NCBI GenBank assembly: GCA_017644005.1
Contig: JAEPMJ010000002.1
Span: 558,001-622,000 of the forward strand
DNA length: 64,000 nucleotides
Reading direction: 5' to 3'
Origin: Rhizobiaceae bacterium
GTDB taxonomy: Bacteria; Pseudomonadota; Alphaproteobacteria; Rhizobiales; Rhizobiaceae
Shown: piece after piece, positions 9,308-18,800 of the stretch
Layout: every line of letters starts with the position of its first letter
How positions within the stretch are numbered: position 1 is the stretch's first letter
Program-made: the position numbers and the translations under genes
Notes under the pieces: model-generated
What the model was told of the DNA's origin: nothing
Database searches by the model: none
What the model saw: the letters and a program-made list of their open reading frames with translations, nothing else

Positions 9308-10298
9308 TGACCTCTCCTTGGGTCTCGGTTGGGCCGGGATGGTCGGCCAGGAAATCTTCCAGTTGTCTGGTGGTGGGCATTGCCGGAGCGCAGCCTGGTT
9401 GGCTCACCACGATGGAAGCGCAAGCTGAGCCACGCAGAACCGCGTCGCGCAGCGTCCGTCCCATGGCAATTCCGGCCAGAAGACCTGCAAGGAAGGCGTC
9501 GCCCGCGCCGTTGGGCTTGATCGCGGTGACAGGATAAATGCCGGTGCGGATCTCCTTGCCTTCAGCAAAGGTGATCGCTCCATCCTGCCCCATCTTGTAG
9601 ATAACCAACTTGCCGTCAGCGGCCAGTTCACGCGCCTTGTCCAGCCCCTTCTCGATGCCGCCCGCCATGAAACCAAACTCCTCGTCGTTGCCGACGATCA
9701 GATCGCTCTGCTCTCCCGCGCGCGTCAGCACTTCGGAAGCGACCTCCGCCGAAGGCCAGCTGTAAGGGCGATAGTCGAGGTCGAAGATTACCGGCAGTCC
9801 GGCCTTTCGGGCGCTTTCGAAGGCGCGAAACGTCGAACTGCGCGAGGGTTCGGCGGCGAACACGGTTCCGGCGGTGATCAGTGCACCGAAATCTCCATAA
9901 TTCACCCGGTCCACATCCTCTTCCTTCACCTGGAAGTCGACCGCATTGTTCCGGTAGATGCAGAGCTGGAAATCGTCCATTGTGCTTTCGTAAACGGCGA
10001 GAGAAACGCGGTATTCCCCACCGATGACTTTCACGTACTGCGTATCGACCCCATAGTGGCGCAACCGGTTGGTGCAGAAACGCCCGATCGTGTCGTCACT
10101 GACCGATGTCACCAGCGCCGAATGCATGCCCAGCTTGCGCAGCCCGACACAGATATTGGCCGACGAACCGCCAAGATCGGCGAGAAAGGTCTCCGCGTTC
10201 TCCGCCTTGACGCCCTGGGGAGCAGCAAACAGGTCCATACCCGCCCGGCCGAATACGGCGAAGCGGCCTCGCTCGATGGCCTCGATCAACCGCTTCAT
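9288..10298 (-). CDS. iolC: 5-dehydro-2-deoxygluconokinase (PfkB family)
   Basis: Start refined to 10298 (MKRLIEAIERGRFAVFGRAGMDLFAAPQG) with ATGA overlap with iolD; 'LGGSSANICVGLRKLG', 'KPNGAGDAFLAGLLAGIAMG'. Confidence 0.9.
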   Translation of the reverse strand: MKRLIEAIERGRFAVFGRAGMDLFAAPQGVKAENAETFLADLGGSSANICVGLRKLGMHSALVTSVSDDTIGRFCTNRLRHYGVDTQYVKVIGGEYRVSLAVYESTMDDFQLCIYRNNAVDFQVKEEDVDRVNYGDFGALITAGTVFAAEPSRSSTFRAFESARKAGLPVIFDLDYRPYSWPSAEVASEVLTRAGEQSDLIVGNDEEFGFMAGGIEKGLDKARELAADGKLVIYKMGQDGAITFAEGKEIRTGIYPVTAIKPNGAGDAFLAGLLAGIAMGRTLRDAVLRGSACASIVVSQPGCAPAMPTTRQLEDFLADHPGPTETQGEVNAHSAL

Positions 10299-12184
10299 CA
10301 AATTCCCCGCCGCTGCTTGATACGCTCGGCTTCCAGGCCTTCGTGCGCCTTGCGCACGCGGTCGCTGTCTGTCACGTGCGGCGTTCCGACTTCCCACCAG
10401 GCGTGGCCTTCGGCCGTCCAGCCTTCGTAGGCATCGACATCCATGACAATCACGTAGCTTTTGTCCGACGCCTTGGCGCGCTTGAACGCCTCCGCCAGAT
10501 CGGCAGCGCTGTCGACCTTTTCTGCTTCGGCGCCCATGGAAGCCGCATGCGCCACAAAGTCCACGCCAAAGGGCTCCGGGATAGTCGGGCAATCCTCCAG
10601 CAGGTTGTTGAAGCTCTCATTGCCGGTGTTGTTCTGCAGCTTGTTGATGACTGCGAAACCGCCATTGTCGAGCAGCAGCACGATCAGCTTTTTGCGGCTG
10701 AGCACGCTGGAATAGAGGTCCGAATTCAGCATCATGTAGGATCCATCGCCGCAGAAGGCGATGGTGTCATGCTCGGGCTCGCGCTCCATCTGCGCGATGC
10801 GAGCACCCCAGGCGCCGGCGATCTCGTAGCCCATGCAGGAAAAGCCGAATTCGACATCCACCGTTCCTGTTGCAAGCGTGCGCCAGTTGGCTGTGACTTC
10901 TGCCGGAAGCCCTCCGGCCGCCGCAACCACGCGGTCGCGCGGGTCGCAGAGATCGTTCACGACGCCGATGGCCTGGGCATAGGAATTCGGTCGGTTGCCG
11001 GGTTTGACGTTCTCCGCGACGTAGTCGTTCCACTTCCGTCGCGCGTCCATGGCAAAACGCATCCAGGAGTCTGGAGCGGTGTAGTCGAGCGCTTCGCCCA
11101 GCGCGATCAGCGACAGTTTCGCGTCACCCACGACCGGTAACGATCTGTGCTTGATTGCGTCGTGACGTGCGGCATTTATCGAGACGATCTGCGCATCCTT
11201 GGCAAACGCCGTCCACGAGCCCGTAGTGAAATCCTGCAGCCTCGTGCCGACAGCCAGGATCACATCCGCCTGCTCGGCTACCGCATTGGCGCTCTCTGAG
11301 CCTGTCACGCCGACGGGACCGGTGTTCAACTCGTGCGTCGCCAGCATGTTTGCGCGACCGGCAATGGTTTCGACCACCGGAATTCGGTGCCGTTCGGCAA
11401 AGGCGGTCAGTTCCGCCACCGCGCGGGAATATTGTACGCCACCGCCAGCGATGATTATCGGGCGCCTTGCCGCCTTGACCGCAGCCACCGCATCGGCGAT
11501 CTCGGCGGTGTCCGGCGATTGGCGGCGAATGCGGTGTGTCTTTTCGGCAAAGAACTCGACCGGATAGTCGTAGGTCCATCCCTGCACATCCTGTGGCAGG
11601 CCAATGAATGCCGGTCCGCAATCCGCAGGGTCGAGCATAGTGGCTACAGCTGCGGGAAGTGTTTGGATCACCTGTGCGGGATGGCAGATGCGGTCCCAAT
11701 AGCGCGTGCATGGCTTAAAGGCGTCGTTCACACCGACAGTCGGATCGTAATAGTTCTCCATTTGCTGCAGCACAGGGTCGGGCAACCGCGTAACGAAGGT
11801 ATCGCCGCACAGCATCAGCATCGGCAAGCGGTTCGCGTGAGCCAGACCGGCTGCTGTCAGCAGATTTGCGGTACCAGGCCCGGCTGAAGCTGTGCAGAAC
11901 ATTAACCGCTGACGCAGCCACTGCTTGGCGTAGCCGGCAGCTGCAAATCCCATGCTGGTTTCGTTCTGGCCGCGATAGAGCGGCAGCTCTTCCCTCATGC
12001 CGTACAACGCTTCGCCGAGACAGGTCACGTTGCCGTGTCCGAAGATGCCGAAACCGCCGCCGCAGAGCCGCATCCGGGTTCCGTCGATCTCTATGTACTG
12101 GTTGGCGAGCCAGCGGATGATTGCCTGGGCCGCGGTCAGCCGGATGTTGTCGTCGGACGCCGTCATATTCGTCTGAGCCTCCAT
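10298..12184 (-). CDS. iolD: 3D-(3,5/4)-trihydroxycyclohexane-1,2-dione acylhydrolase (ThDP-dependent)
   Basis: 'TAAQAIIRWLANQYIEIDG...GGGFGIFGHGNVTCLGEALY', 'YRGQNETSMGFAAAGYAK', 'FCGDGSYMMLNSDLYSSV'; start refined from the track ORF. Confidence 0.92.
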   Translation of the reverse strand: MEAQTNMTASDDNIRLTAAQAIIRWLANQYIEIDGTRMRLCGGGFGIFGHGNVTCLGEALYGMREELPLYRGQNETSMGFAAAGYAKQWLRQRLMFCTASAGPGTANLLTAAGLAHANRLPMLMLCGDTFVTRLPDPVLQQMENYYDPTVGVNDAFKPCTRYWDRICHPAQVIQTLPAAVATMLDPADCGPAFIGLPQDVQGWTYDYPVEFFAEKTHRIRRQSPDTAEIADAVAAVKAARRPIIIAGGGVQYSRAVAELTAFAERHRIPVVETIAGRANMLATHELNTGPVGVTGSESANAVAEQADVILAVGTRLQDFTTGSWTAFAKDAQIVSINAARHDAIKHRSLPVVGDAKLSLIALGEALDYTAPDSWMRFAMDARRKWNDYVAENVKPGNRPNSYAQAIGVVNDLCDPRDRVVAAAGGLPAEVTANWRTLATGTVDVEFGFSCMGYEIAGAWGARIAQMEREPEHDTIAFCGDGSYMMLNSDLYSSVLSRKKLIVLLLDNGGFAVINKLQNNTGNESFNNLLEDCPTIPEPFGVDFVAHAASMGAEAEKVDSAADLAEAFKRAKASDKSYVIVMDVDAYEGWTAEGHAWWEVGTPHVTDSDRVRKAHEGLEAERIKQRRGI

Positions 12185-12243
12185 GGAATTTTTCCCCCGC
12201 CAGCGAATGCCGCTTGCGAGCCATCGCATCTCACGATACTGGT

Positions 12244-12261
12244 TTTGCAACCGGTTGCAAA
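12244..12261. promoter_or_regulatory. LacI-family type operator TTTGCAACCGGTTGCAAA (18-bp perfect palindrome)
   Basis: Between divergent iolD and Gfo/Idh gene; core TTGCAACCGGTTGCAA repeated upstream of the LacI/ABC pair at 16542. Confidence 0.85.
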
Positions 12262-12286
12262 TCTTATTTCGGGAATAGGCGCTTTG

Positions 12287-13387
12287 GTGGAGATTGGAAT
12301 AGGCATCGTTGGCGGCGGCTACATGGGCAAGGCGCACGCAGTGGCCATGTCTGCGGTCGGCGCTGCCTTCGGCACTACCCTGCGCCCGCAACTCGAAATG
12401 GTCTGCGCATCCTCTCCCGAACGCGCGGAGCGATACCGCATGGCCTATGGTTTTGCGCGGTGTACTGGGGATTGGCGGGTGCTGGTGTCCGATCACCGGG
12501 TCGATGCCATCGTCATCGCAAGTCCGCAGGAGACTCACCGGATGATAGCTGAGGCTGCTTTCGCCCTCGGCAAACCGGTGCTCTGCGAAAAGCCGTTAGG
12601 AGCCTCTCTTGAAGACAGTTCGGCCATGGCCGCGGCGGCCGAAGCCGCAGACGTCGTCAATATGGTGGGCTTCAACTACATCCGCACCCCGGCCAGCCAG
12701 TTCGCCCGGCAACTCGTCGAAGCCGGCGAGATCGGCGAGATCACCTGGTTCCGTGGCGAGCATACCGAGGATTTTCTGGCCGATCCGCAGACCCCCGCAA
12801 ATTGGCGAACGACTGGAATGGCCAACGGCACGATGGGTGATCTTGCGCCGCATATGGTCAATGCAGCGCTGGCGTTGATGGGACCGATCGCAAAGGTCAT
12901 CGGCAACCATGAGACAGTCCACAAGACCCGCTCTGGCGGCAAGGTAACCAACGACGATCATGCCCAGATGATGTGCCGGTTCGAGAACGGTGCAATGGGA
13001 CAGATGTACTTCTCGCGCATCTCGACTGGACGCAAAATGGGCTATGCCTTCGAGATATCGGGAACCAGGGGCGCCATACGTTTCGACCAGGAGGATCAAA
13101 ACACCCTCTGGCTCTACCGGATGGAGGGGCCCGAAGCGACGCGCGGGTTCACCCGGATCCTGACCGGCCCGGCGCACCCGGACTACGCGGCTTTTTGTCA
13201 GGGTCCCGGGCACGGCACTGGCTACCAGGACCAGATTATCATTGAAGCCAAGGACTTCCTCCATGCGATCGAAGCCGGCGAGGCTAAATGGCCGACTTTT
13301 CGGGATGGGCATGAGGTCAACCGTGTGATCGCCGCTACCCTGGCCTCAGCGGAAGCTGGAACATGGAAAAATATCAGTGACTTCTGA
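12287..13387 (+). CDS. Gfo/Idh/MocA family oxidoreductase
   Basis: GTG (or TTG 12284) start giving 'VEIGIGIVGGGYMGKAHAVAMSAVG', 'CEKPLGAS'; the upstream ORF extension overlaps iolD. Confidence 0.85.
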   Translation: MEIGIGIVGGGYMGKAHAVAMSAVGAAFGTTLRPQLEMVCASSPERAERYRMAYGFARCTGDWRVLVSDHRVDAIVIASPQETHRMIAEAAFALGKPVLCEKPLGASLEDSSAMAAAAEAADVVNMVGFNYIRTPASQFARQLVEAGEIGEITWFRGEHTEDFLADPQTPANWRTTGMANGTMGDLAPHMVNAALALMGPIAKVIGNHETVHKTRSGGKVTNDDHAQMMCRFENGAMGQMYFSRISTGRKMGYAFEISGTRGAIRFDQEDQNTLWLYRMEGPEATRGFTRILTGPAHPDYAAFCQGPGHGTGYQDQIIIEAKDFLHAIEAGEAKWPTFRDGHEVNRVIAATLASAEAGTWKNISDF

Positions 13388-14298
13388 TGACGGAGCATCG
13401 ACCAATGACGATTCGGATCGGTAATGCGCCCTGTTCCTGGGGTGTCGAATTCGCGGATGACCCGCGCAACCCGGCCTGGCAGCTTGTTCTCAGGGAATGT
13501 GCTGACGCGGGCTACAAGGGGATTGAACTGGGCCCGGTGGGCTTTATGCCGGAAGACCCTCAGGAACTCCGCGAAGGCCTGGACGAGAACGGGCTGGAAT
13601 TGATCGGCGGAGTGGTTTTTCGCCCCTACCACGACCCGGCCGCATGGGACGACGTTCTGGACGCGACGCACCGCACCGCCAGGGCACTGAATGCACATGG
13701 CGCGCAGCACATGGTCCTGATCGATTCGATCTCGCCTCGCCGCGCGCCAACTGCGGGCCGCGTCGGAGAGGCGGAACAGATGGGTAAGGCCGAGTGGGCT
13801 GCCTATCGCGACCGCATCGTCGAATCTGCCCGCATCGGAATCGAGGAATACGGGCTCACGGTAGGTATCCACGCCCATGCGGCGGGCTTCATGGATTTCG
13901 AGCCGGAACTTGAGCGGCTCTTGGATGAGGTCGACGAGAAAATCCTGAAGATATGTTTCGATACCGGACATCACTCCTATGCCGGGTATGATCCGGTGGC
14001 CTTCATGAAGAAGCACATCGGTCGAATTTCCTACCTGCACTTCAAGGATATCGACCCGAAGGTAAAAGCCCGGGTGATCGCTTCGCGCACCGGTTTTTAT
14101 GACGCTTGCGGCCAGGGTATTTTCTGCAACCTCGGCAAAGGCGACGTCGACTTCCCGGCCGTCCGACAGGTGTTGCTGGACAGCGGGTTCGAGGGTTGGT
14201 GCACAGTGGAGCAGGATTGCGATCCGAGCCTCGATCCCGACACTTTGGGCAATGCCCGCAAGAACCGCCAATATCTTGAATCCATCGGCTTCAAATAG
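13387..14298 (+). CDS. Sugar phosphate isomerase/epimerase, IolE-like (2-keto-myo-inositol dehydratase/isomerase family)
   Basis: TIM-barrel motifs 'APCSWGVEF', 'GIHAHAAGFMDFE', 'KICFDTGHHSYAGYDPVAFMKKHIGRISYLHFKDID'; in inositol cluster. Confidence 0.78.
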   Translation: MTEHRPMTIRIGNAPCSWGVEFADDPRNPAWQLVLRECADAGYKGIELGPVGFMPEDPQELREGLDENGLELIGGVVFRPYHDPAAWDDVLDATHRTARALNAHGAQHMVLIDSISPRRAPTAGRVGEAEQMGKAEWAAYRDRIVESARIGIEEYGLTVGIHAHAAGFMDFEPELERLLDEVDEKILKICFDTGHHSYAGYDPVAFMKKHIGRISYLHFKDIDPKVKARVIASRTGFYDACGQGIFCNLGKGDVDFPAVRQVLLDSGFEGWCTVEQDCDPSLDPDTLGNARKNRQYLESIGFK

Positions 14299-14310
14299 GA
14301 AAGCAAGGAA

Positions 14311-15444
14311 ATGACGAAACTGAAATGGGGCATGATAGGCGGCGGCGAAGGTAGCCAGATCGGTCCGGCACACCGCCTGGGTGCACTGGCCGACGGACGG
14401 TTCGAGTTCGTGGCAGGCGCGTTGGACCATCGCCCCGAGGTGGGCCGGGCCTATGCTGAGAAACTGGGTATTGTCGGCGACCGAGCCTATGGCGATTGGA
14501 CCGAGATGCTGGCCGGCGAAAAGGCGCGCGAAGACCGGATCGATCTGGTCACGGTCGCAACACCGAACGCCACGCATTTTGAGATCACCAAGGCATTTCT
14601 CGAAGCTGGCTTCAACGTGCTTTGCGAGAAGCCGATGGCCATGACCGTGGAAGAAGGTGAAGAAATTGTCCGCGTGGCTGAAAAATCCGGCAAGATCTGC
14701 GCCGTGAACTACTGCTATTCTGCCTATCCGATGGTGCGCCAGGCACGTGCGATGGTGCGCAACGGCGAGATCGGAAGTGTCCGGCTTGTGGTGACGAATT
14801 TCTCGCACGGCCATCACGGCGGTTCGACCGACGCGGACAATCCCCGAATACGCTGGCGCTATGATCCAAAAGTAGCCGGTGTTTCTGGCCAATTCGCCGA
14901 CTGCGGAATCCACGCGCTGCACATGGCAAGCTTCATCTGTGATGATGAGGTGGCTAGTCTTTCGGCGGATTTCGTCTCGACCGTTGCTGGCCGCGAACTG
15001 GAGGACGACGCAATGGTCAACTTCCGCATGTCCGGTGGCACCGTGGGCCGGCTCTGGACCTCGTCGGTGGCAATAGGGCGACAGCACGGTTTCGACATCC
15101 AGATATTCGGCGAAACCGGCGGCTTGCGTTGGGCTTCAGAGCAGCCCAACCAATTGATCTACACGCCGGCCGGCCAGCGAACGCAGATCATCGAGAAGGG
15201 CGAAGGCGGGTTGCATGAGGATGCCCGGCGCCTTTCGCGGGTATCGATTGCGCATCCTGAGGGATTTCCGCTTGCGGTAGCCAACATCTACTGTGAGTTG
15301 GCCGACGCGATCGCTGGCCACAGCAGAGATGGACTGCCGGGTGCGCCGGCGGGCGCGCGATCGATTGCGGCCGTACACGCAGCCGTGGCGTCCGCCGACG
15401 CCGATGGCGCCTGGATAGACGCTCGACCACCGATGTACCGGTAG
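14311..15444 (+). CDS. Gfo/Idh/MocA family oxidoreductase
   Basis: 'KWGMIGGGEGSQIGPAHRLGALADG', 'VLCEKPMAMTVEEGEEIV'. Confidence 0.85.
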   Translation: MTKLKWGMIGGGEGSQIGPAHRLGALADGRFEFVAGALDHRPEVGRAYAEKLGIVGDRAYGDWTEMLAGEKAREDRIDLVTVATPNATHFEITKAFLEAGFNVLCEKPMAMTVEEGEEIVRVAEKSGKICAVNYCYSAYPMVRQARAMVRNGEIGSVRLVVTNFSHGHHGGSTDADNPRIRWRYDPKVAGVSGQFADCGIHALHMASFICDDEVASLSADFVSTVAGRELEDDAMVNFRMSGGTVGRLWTSSVAIGRQHGFDIQIFGETGGLRWASEQPNQLIYTPAGQRTQIIEKGEGGLHEDARRLSRVSIAHPEGFPLAVANIYCELADAIAGHSRDGLPGAPAGARSIAAVHAAVASADADGAWIDARPPMYR

Positions 15445-15451
15445 AAACGCC

Positions 15452-16456
15452 TCAAGCTGTCGGCGGAGGCCGCAACGTACCCCGCTCGACCACGGGGCAG
15501 GAGTAGATTCGCGCCTCGGGATAACGGTCCGGATTTTCAAGCAACGCAAGCATCAGCTCGATCGAGGAAGAAATGATCTGTTCGATCGGCTGATGGATGG
15601 TGGTGAGGTTGATATTCTCCCAACCTGCCATTTCCATGTCGTTCAACCCGATGATGCCGATGTCCCCGGGACAGGACAAACCTCGGTCGGCGATGGCCGA
15701 AAGCGCTCCTATGGACAGCACGTCGTCGCCGCAGAAATACGCCTCGGACGGCTTCAGGTTCAGCAGCCGCAACATCTCGCGGCGACCCGCGTCAAAGGAA
15801 TACGCTTCGGCGAAGGAATAGCTGCTTCGGATTTCGGGATGTAGTGCCAGCTCGGACATGAAGCCGGCGTAGCGGTCCTGAGTTGAAGTTGCCGTCTCCG
15901 GCCCGCCAAGGAACGCCACATCGGTATAGCCGCGCGAGACCAGCGTCCGGGCAGCCAACCTCCCGGCCTCGCGGTTGTCGATTGTGACGACGTGCACCTC
16001 GGGAGATGACGAATAGCGGCCGAACGAGTGAACCACCGGCACACCCGCATCGCGGAAAGCCCTGGCGAACTCGGGCGGCAAGGTGGATGACGCCACCACG
16101 ACGCCGTCGACGGAATACTGGCGTAACATGCGAACGGAGTTACCCGGCTCCAATTCATCCGAAAGATTGACCAGCAGCGGGCGCAGCCCTTTGTCCTGAA
16201 GTCCACGGGTAAAAAGATCGAAGACTTGCAGGAAGATCGGATTATGGAAGTTGTTGGACACCAGTCCGATCAACTTGGTCCGACCGGTGGTTAGCGACGA
16301 TGCCAGCGCATTGGGGCTATATCCCAGCTCCAGGGCAGCTTTCTCCACCTTGCGGCGCATCTTGTCGGAAACCGAAGCGCCATCGGTAAATGTACGCGAC
16401 ACCGCAGAGCGCGAGACCCCGGCGCGTTCTGCAACCTCTTTCAACGTCACCGGCAT
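15452..16456 (-). CDS. LacI family transcriptional regulator
   Basis: 'VTLKEVAERAGVSRSAVSRTFTDGASVSDKMRRKVEKAALELGYSPNALASSL'. Confidence 0.95.
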   Translation of the reverse strand: MPVTLKEVAERAGVSRSAVSRTFTDGASVSDKMRRKVEKAALELGYSPNALASSLTTGRTKLIGLVSNNFHNPIFLQVFDLFTRGLQDKGLRPLLVNLSDELEPGNSVRMLRQYSVDGVVVASSTLPPEFARAFRDAGVPVVHSFGRYSSSPEVHVVTIDNREAGRLAARTLVSRGYTDVAFLGGPETATSTQDRYAGFMSELALHPEIRSSYSFAEAYSFDAGRREMLRLLNLKPSEAYFCGDDVLSIGALSAIADRGLSCPGDIGIIGLNDMEMAGWENINLTTIHQPIEQIISSSIELMLALLENPDRYPEARIYSCPVVERGTLRPPPTA

Positions 16457-16541
16457 CTCTCTGAATTCTCCCTAACCCCTACTCAGTAACGGCATTACAA
16501 CGAGTCTACAATCGATAGAGCTTGCGGCAAGGCCATTCTCA

Positions 16542-16557
16542 TTGCAACCGGTTGCAA
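16542..16557. promoter_or_regulatory. LacI-family type operator TTGCAACCGGTTGCAA (16-bp perfect palindrome)
   Basis: Between lacI-type gene (-) and ABC substrate-binding gene (+); identical core to 12245-12260. Confidence 0.85.
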
Positions 16558-16647
16558 AAATACATGATGTGTGGTTAAGTTGGTTCATTGACCCAAGTCG
16601 ATCTCCGAGAGTCGGGGCGGCAAGGTGCATATTCTGGGAGGAATTAC

Positions 16648-17598
16648 ATGTTTTCAACGGTGAAGAAGATCGCCATGGCAGCCGCGGTTGCTGCACTGCC
16701 GCTGACGGCAGCGTCGAGCGCATTGGCAGATGGTGAACGCTACATATTGGTCAGCCACGCTCCCGATAGCGACAGCTGGTGGAATACCGTCAAGAACGGA
16801 ATTGCACTCGCTGGCAAGCAGATGGGTGTCGAGGTCGAATACCGCAATCCCCCTACGGGCGATCTCGCCGATATGGCGCGGATCATTGATCAGGCTGCAG
16901 CCTCGGGTCCCAATGGTATCATCACCACGCTGGCCGACTACGACGTGCTGAAAGGGCCAATCGCCAACGCTGTCGACAGCGGGGTTGATGTCATCATCAT
17001 GAATACGGGCAGTAGCGAACTGGCCCGCGAAGTGGGTGCGCTGATGTATGTCGGCCAGCCTGAATATGACGCGGGTTATGCTGCCGGTCTTCGCGCCAAG
17101 GCTGATGGCGTGGGTTCCTTCCTGTGCGTCAACCACTCGATCCAGCAGCCCACGCTGGTTGAACGTTGCCAGGGTTTCGCAGACGGACTCGGCGTCGAAC
17201 TGGGCAGTTCCATGCTCGACAGCGGCGCCGACCCGGCCGAAATCAAGAACCGTGTTCTGGCCTATCTTTCCGCCAACCCGGATACCGACGCGGTACTGGC
17301 GCTTGGGCCCGTTTCAGCCGACCCCACCCTGCTTGCGCTGGAAGAAAACGGAATGGCAGGTGACATCTATTTTGGCACGTTCGACCTGGGTGAGGAAATC
17401 GTCAAAGGCATCAGGTCCGGGGTGATTCAATGGGGTATCGACCAACAGCCCTTCCTGCAGGCTTATCTGCCCGTGGTGATCATGACCAACTACCACCGCT
17501 TCGGAGTTCTTCCGGGTAATGACATCAACTCCGGTCCGGGCTTCGTAACCAAAGACGGCCTTGAATTGGTCGGAAAATTCGCAGGCGAATATCGTTGA
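16648..17598 (+). CDS. Sugar (inositol-like) ABC transporter substrate-binding protein
   Basis: Signal peptide, periplasmic-binding-protein fold 'YILVSHAPDSDSWWNTVKNGIALAGKQMGVEVEYRNPPTGDLADMARIIDQA'; ATG 16648 preceded by GGGAGGAAT. Confidence 0.88.
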   Translation: MFSTVKKIAMAAAVAALPLTAASSALADGERYILVSHAPDSDSWWNTVKNGIALAGKQMGVEVEYRNPPTGDLADMARIIDQAAASGPNGIITTLADYDVLKGPIANAVDSGVDVIIMNTGSSELAREVGALMYVGQPEYDAGYAAGLRAKADGVGSFLCVNHSIQQPTLVERCQGFADGLGVELGSSMLDSGADPAEIKNRVLAYLSANPDTDAVLALGPVSADPTLLALEENGMAGDIYFGTFDLGEEIVKGIRSGVIQWGIDQQPFLQAYLPVVIMTNYHRFGVLPGNDINSGPGFVTKDGLELVGKFAGEYR

Positions 17599-17605
17599 CT
17601 TGAAG

Positions 17606-17631
17606 GGGCGCAGCCATGGCTGCGCCCTTTT
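17606..17631 (+). terminator. GGGCGCAGCC-AT-GGCTGCGCCC-TTTT hairpin between substrate-binding and permease genes
   Basis: 10-bp palindromic arms followed by T4, located 7 nt after the stop codon. Confidence 0.65.
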
Positions 17632-17674
17632 GTTGTCCCGCCCCTGAGGTCCCGATCCACGCGGAGCAAAGCAA

Positions 17675-18799
17675 ATGGCAAACGCGGCACAGTCCACGGC
17701 AAAACCCGACGAACGCGTCAAAGAGATTTCAGCGCTCCGCAAGGCGTTGATACGTCCCGAACTGGGCGGCATCGTCGGAACCGTCGCAGTGTTCACTTTC
17801 TTTTTTCTGTTCGCTTTCGACAGCGGCATGTTCAGCAGTCAAGGTATCATGAACTGGTCCATCGTCTCGGCACAGTTCATGATCATCGCAGTGGGTGCCT
17901 GCCTTCTGATGATAGCCGGCGAGTTCGACCTCTCGGTCGGTTCGATGATCGGTTTCGCCGGCATGATGATTGCGATTTTCACCGTCTCCTATGGGTGGCC
18001 TGTCTGGATGGCGATCCTCACGGCCTTTGCGCTGTGCATAGCCACAGGAGCGCTCAATGGCTGGATCGTGATACGCACTGGTCTGCCGAGCTTCATCGTG
18101 ACACTTGCATCCCTCTTCATTCTCCGCGGCTTCACCATCTTTCTGCCGCAGGTCATTGAGCGCAAAACCATAATCGGCGGCATCTCGGATGCCGCGGAGG
18201 GCGACTGGCTGGCTCCGATCTTCGGCGGAAAAATCCTGCAGGGCCTGTTCGCGTGGCTGGGCGAAGCCGGGATAATTGCCACCTTCGAACGGGGCACGAA
18301 TGCAGGAAAGCCGGTCGTCGACGGCATCCCCATGCTGATCGTCTGGGCAATCGTGTTGATTGTCTTCGGTCACGTCCTTCTGACCAAGACGAGGTTCGGC
18401 AACTGGATCTTTGCAGCCGGCGGTGATGCCGAGGCAGCCCGCAATTCGGGTGTTCCGGTCAACAAGGTCAAGATTCTGATGTTCATGTTTACGGCATTCT
18501 GCGCCACCGTTTTCGCGGTCTGCCAGGTGATGGAGTTCGGTTCGGCCGGTGCCGATCGCGGCCTCCTGAAGGAGTTCGAGGCGATCATTGCGGTGGTCAT
18601 CGGCGGCGCGCTTCTGACAGGGGGCTACGGCTCGGTTCTGGGGGCGGCACTCGGTGCGCTGATCTTCGGCATGGTCCAGCAGGGGCTGTTCTTCGCCGGT
18701 GTCGAAAGCTCCCTTTTCCGGGTTTTCCTCGGCGTGATCCTCCTGGGGGCCGTCATTCTGAACACCTACATTCGTCGCATTATCACAGGGGAGCGTTGA
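17675..18799 (+). CDS. Sugar ABC transporter permease (RbsC/AraH type)
   Basis: 'GEFDLSVGSMIGFAGMMIAI', 'NGWIVIRTGLPSFIVTLASLFILRG'. Confidence 0.9.
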   Translation: MANAAQSTAKPDERVKEISALRKALIRPELGGIVGTVAVFTFFFLFAFDSGMFSSQGIMNWSIVSAQFMIIAVGACLLMIAGEFDLSVGSMIGFAGMMIAIFTVSYGWPVWMAILTAFALCIATGALNGWIVIRTGLPSFIVTLASLFILRGFTIFLPQVIERKTIIGGISDAAEGDWLAPIFGGKILQGLFAWLGEAGIIATFERGTNAGKPVVDGIPMLIVWAIVLIVFGHVLLTKTRFGNWIFAAGGDAEAARNSGVPVNKVKILMFMFTAFCATVFAVCQVMEFGSAGADRGLLKEFEAIIAVVIGGALLTGGYGSVLGAALGALIFGMVQQGLFFAGVESSLFRVFLGVILLGAVILNTYIRRIITGER

Positions 18800-18800
18800 G

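Noticed and set aside
13222-15087. 621-aa minus-strand ORF opposite the IolE-like and Gfo/Idh genes
   Set aside because: Same antisense artefact; no domain motifs, and both sense genes are well supported.
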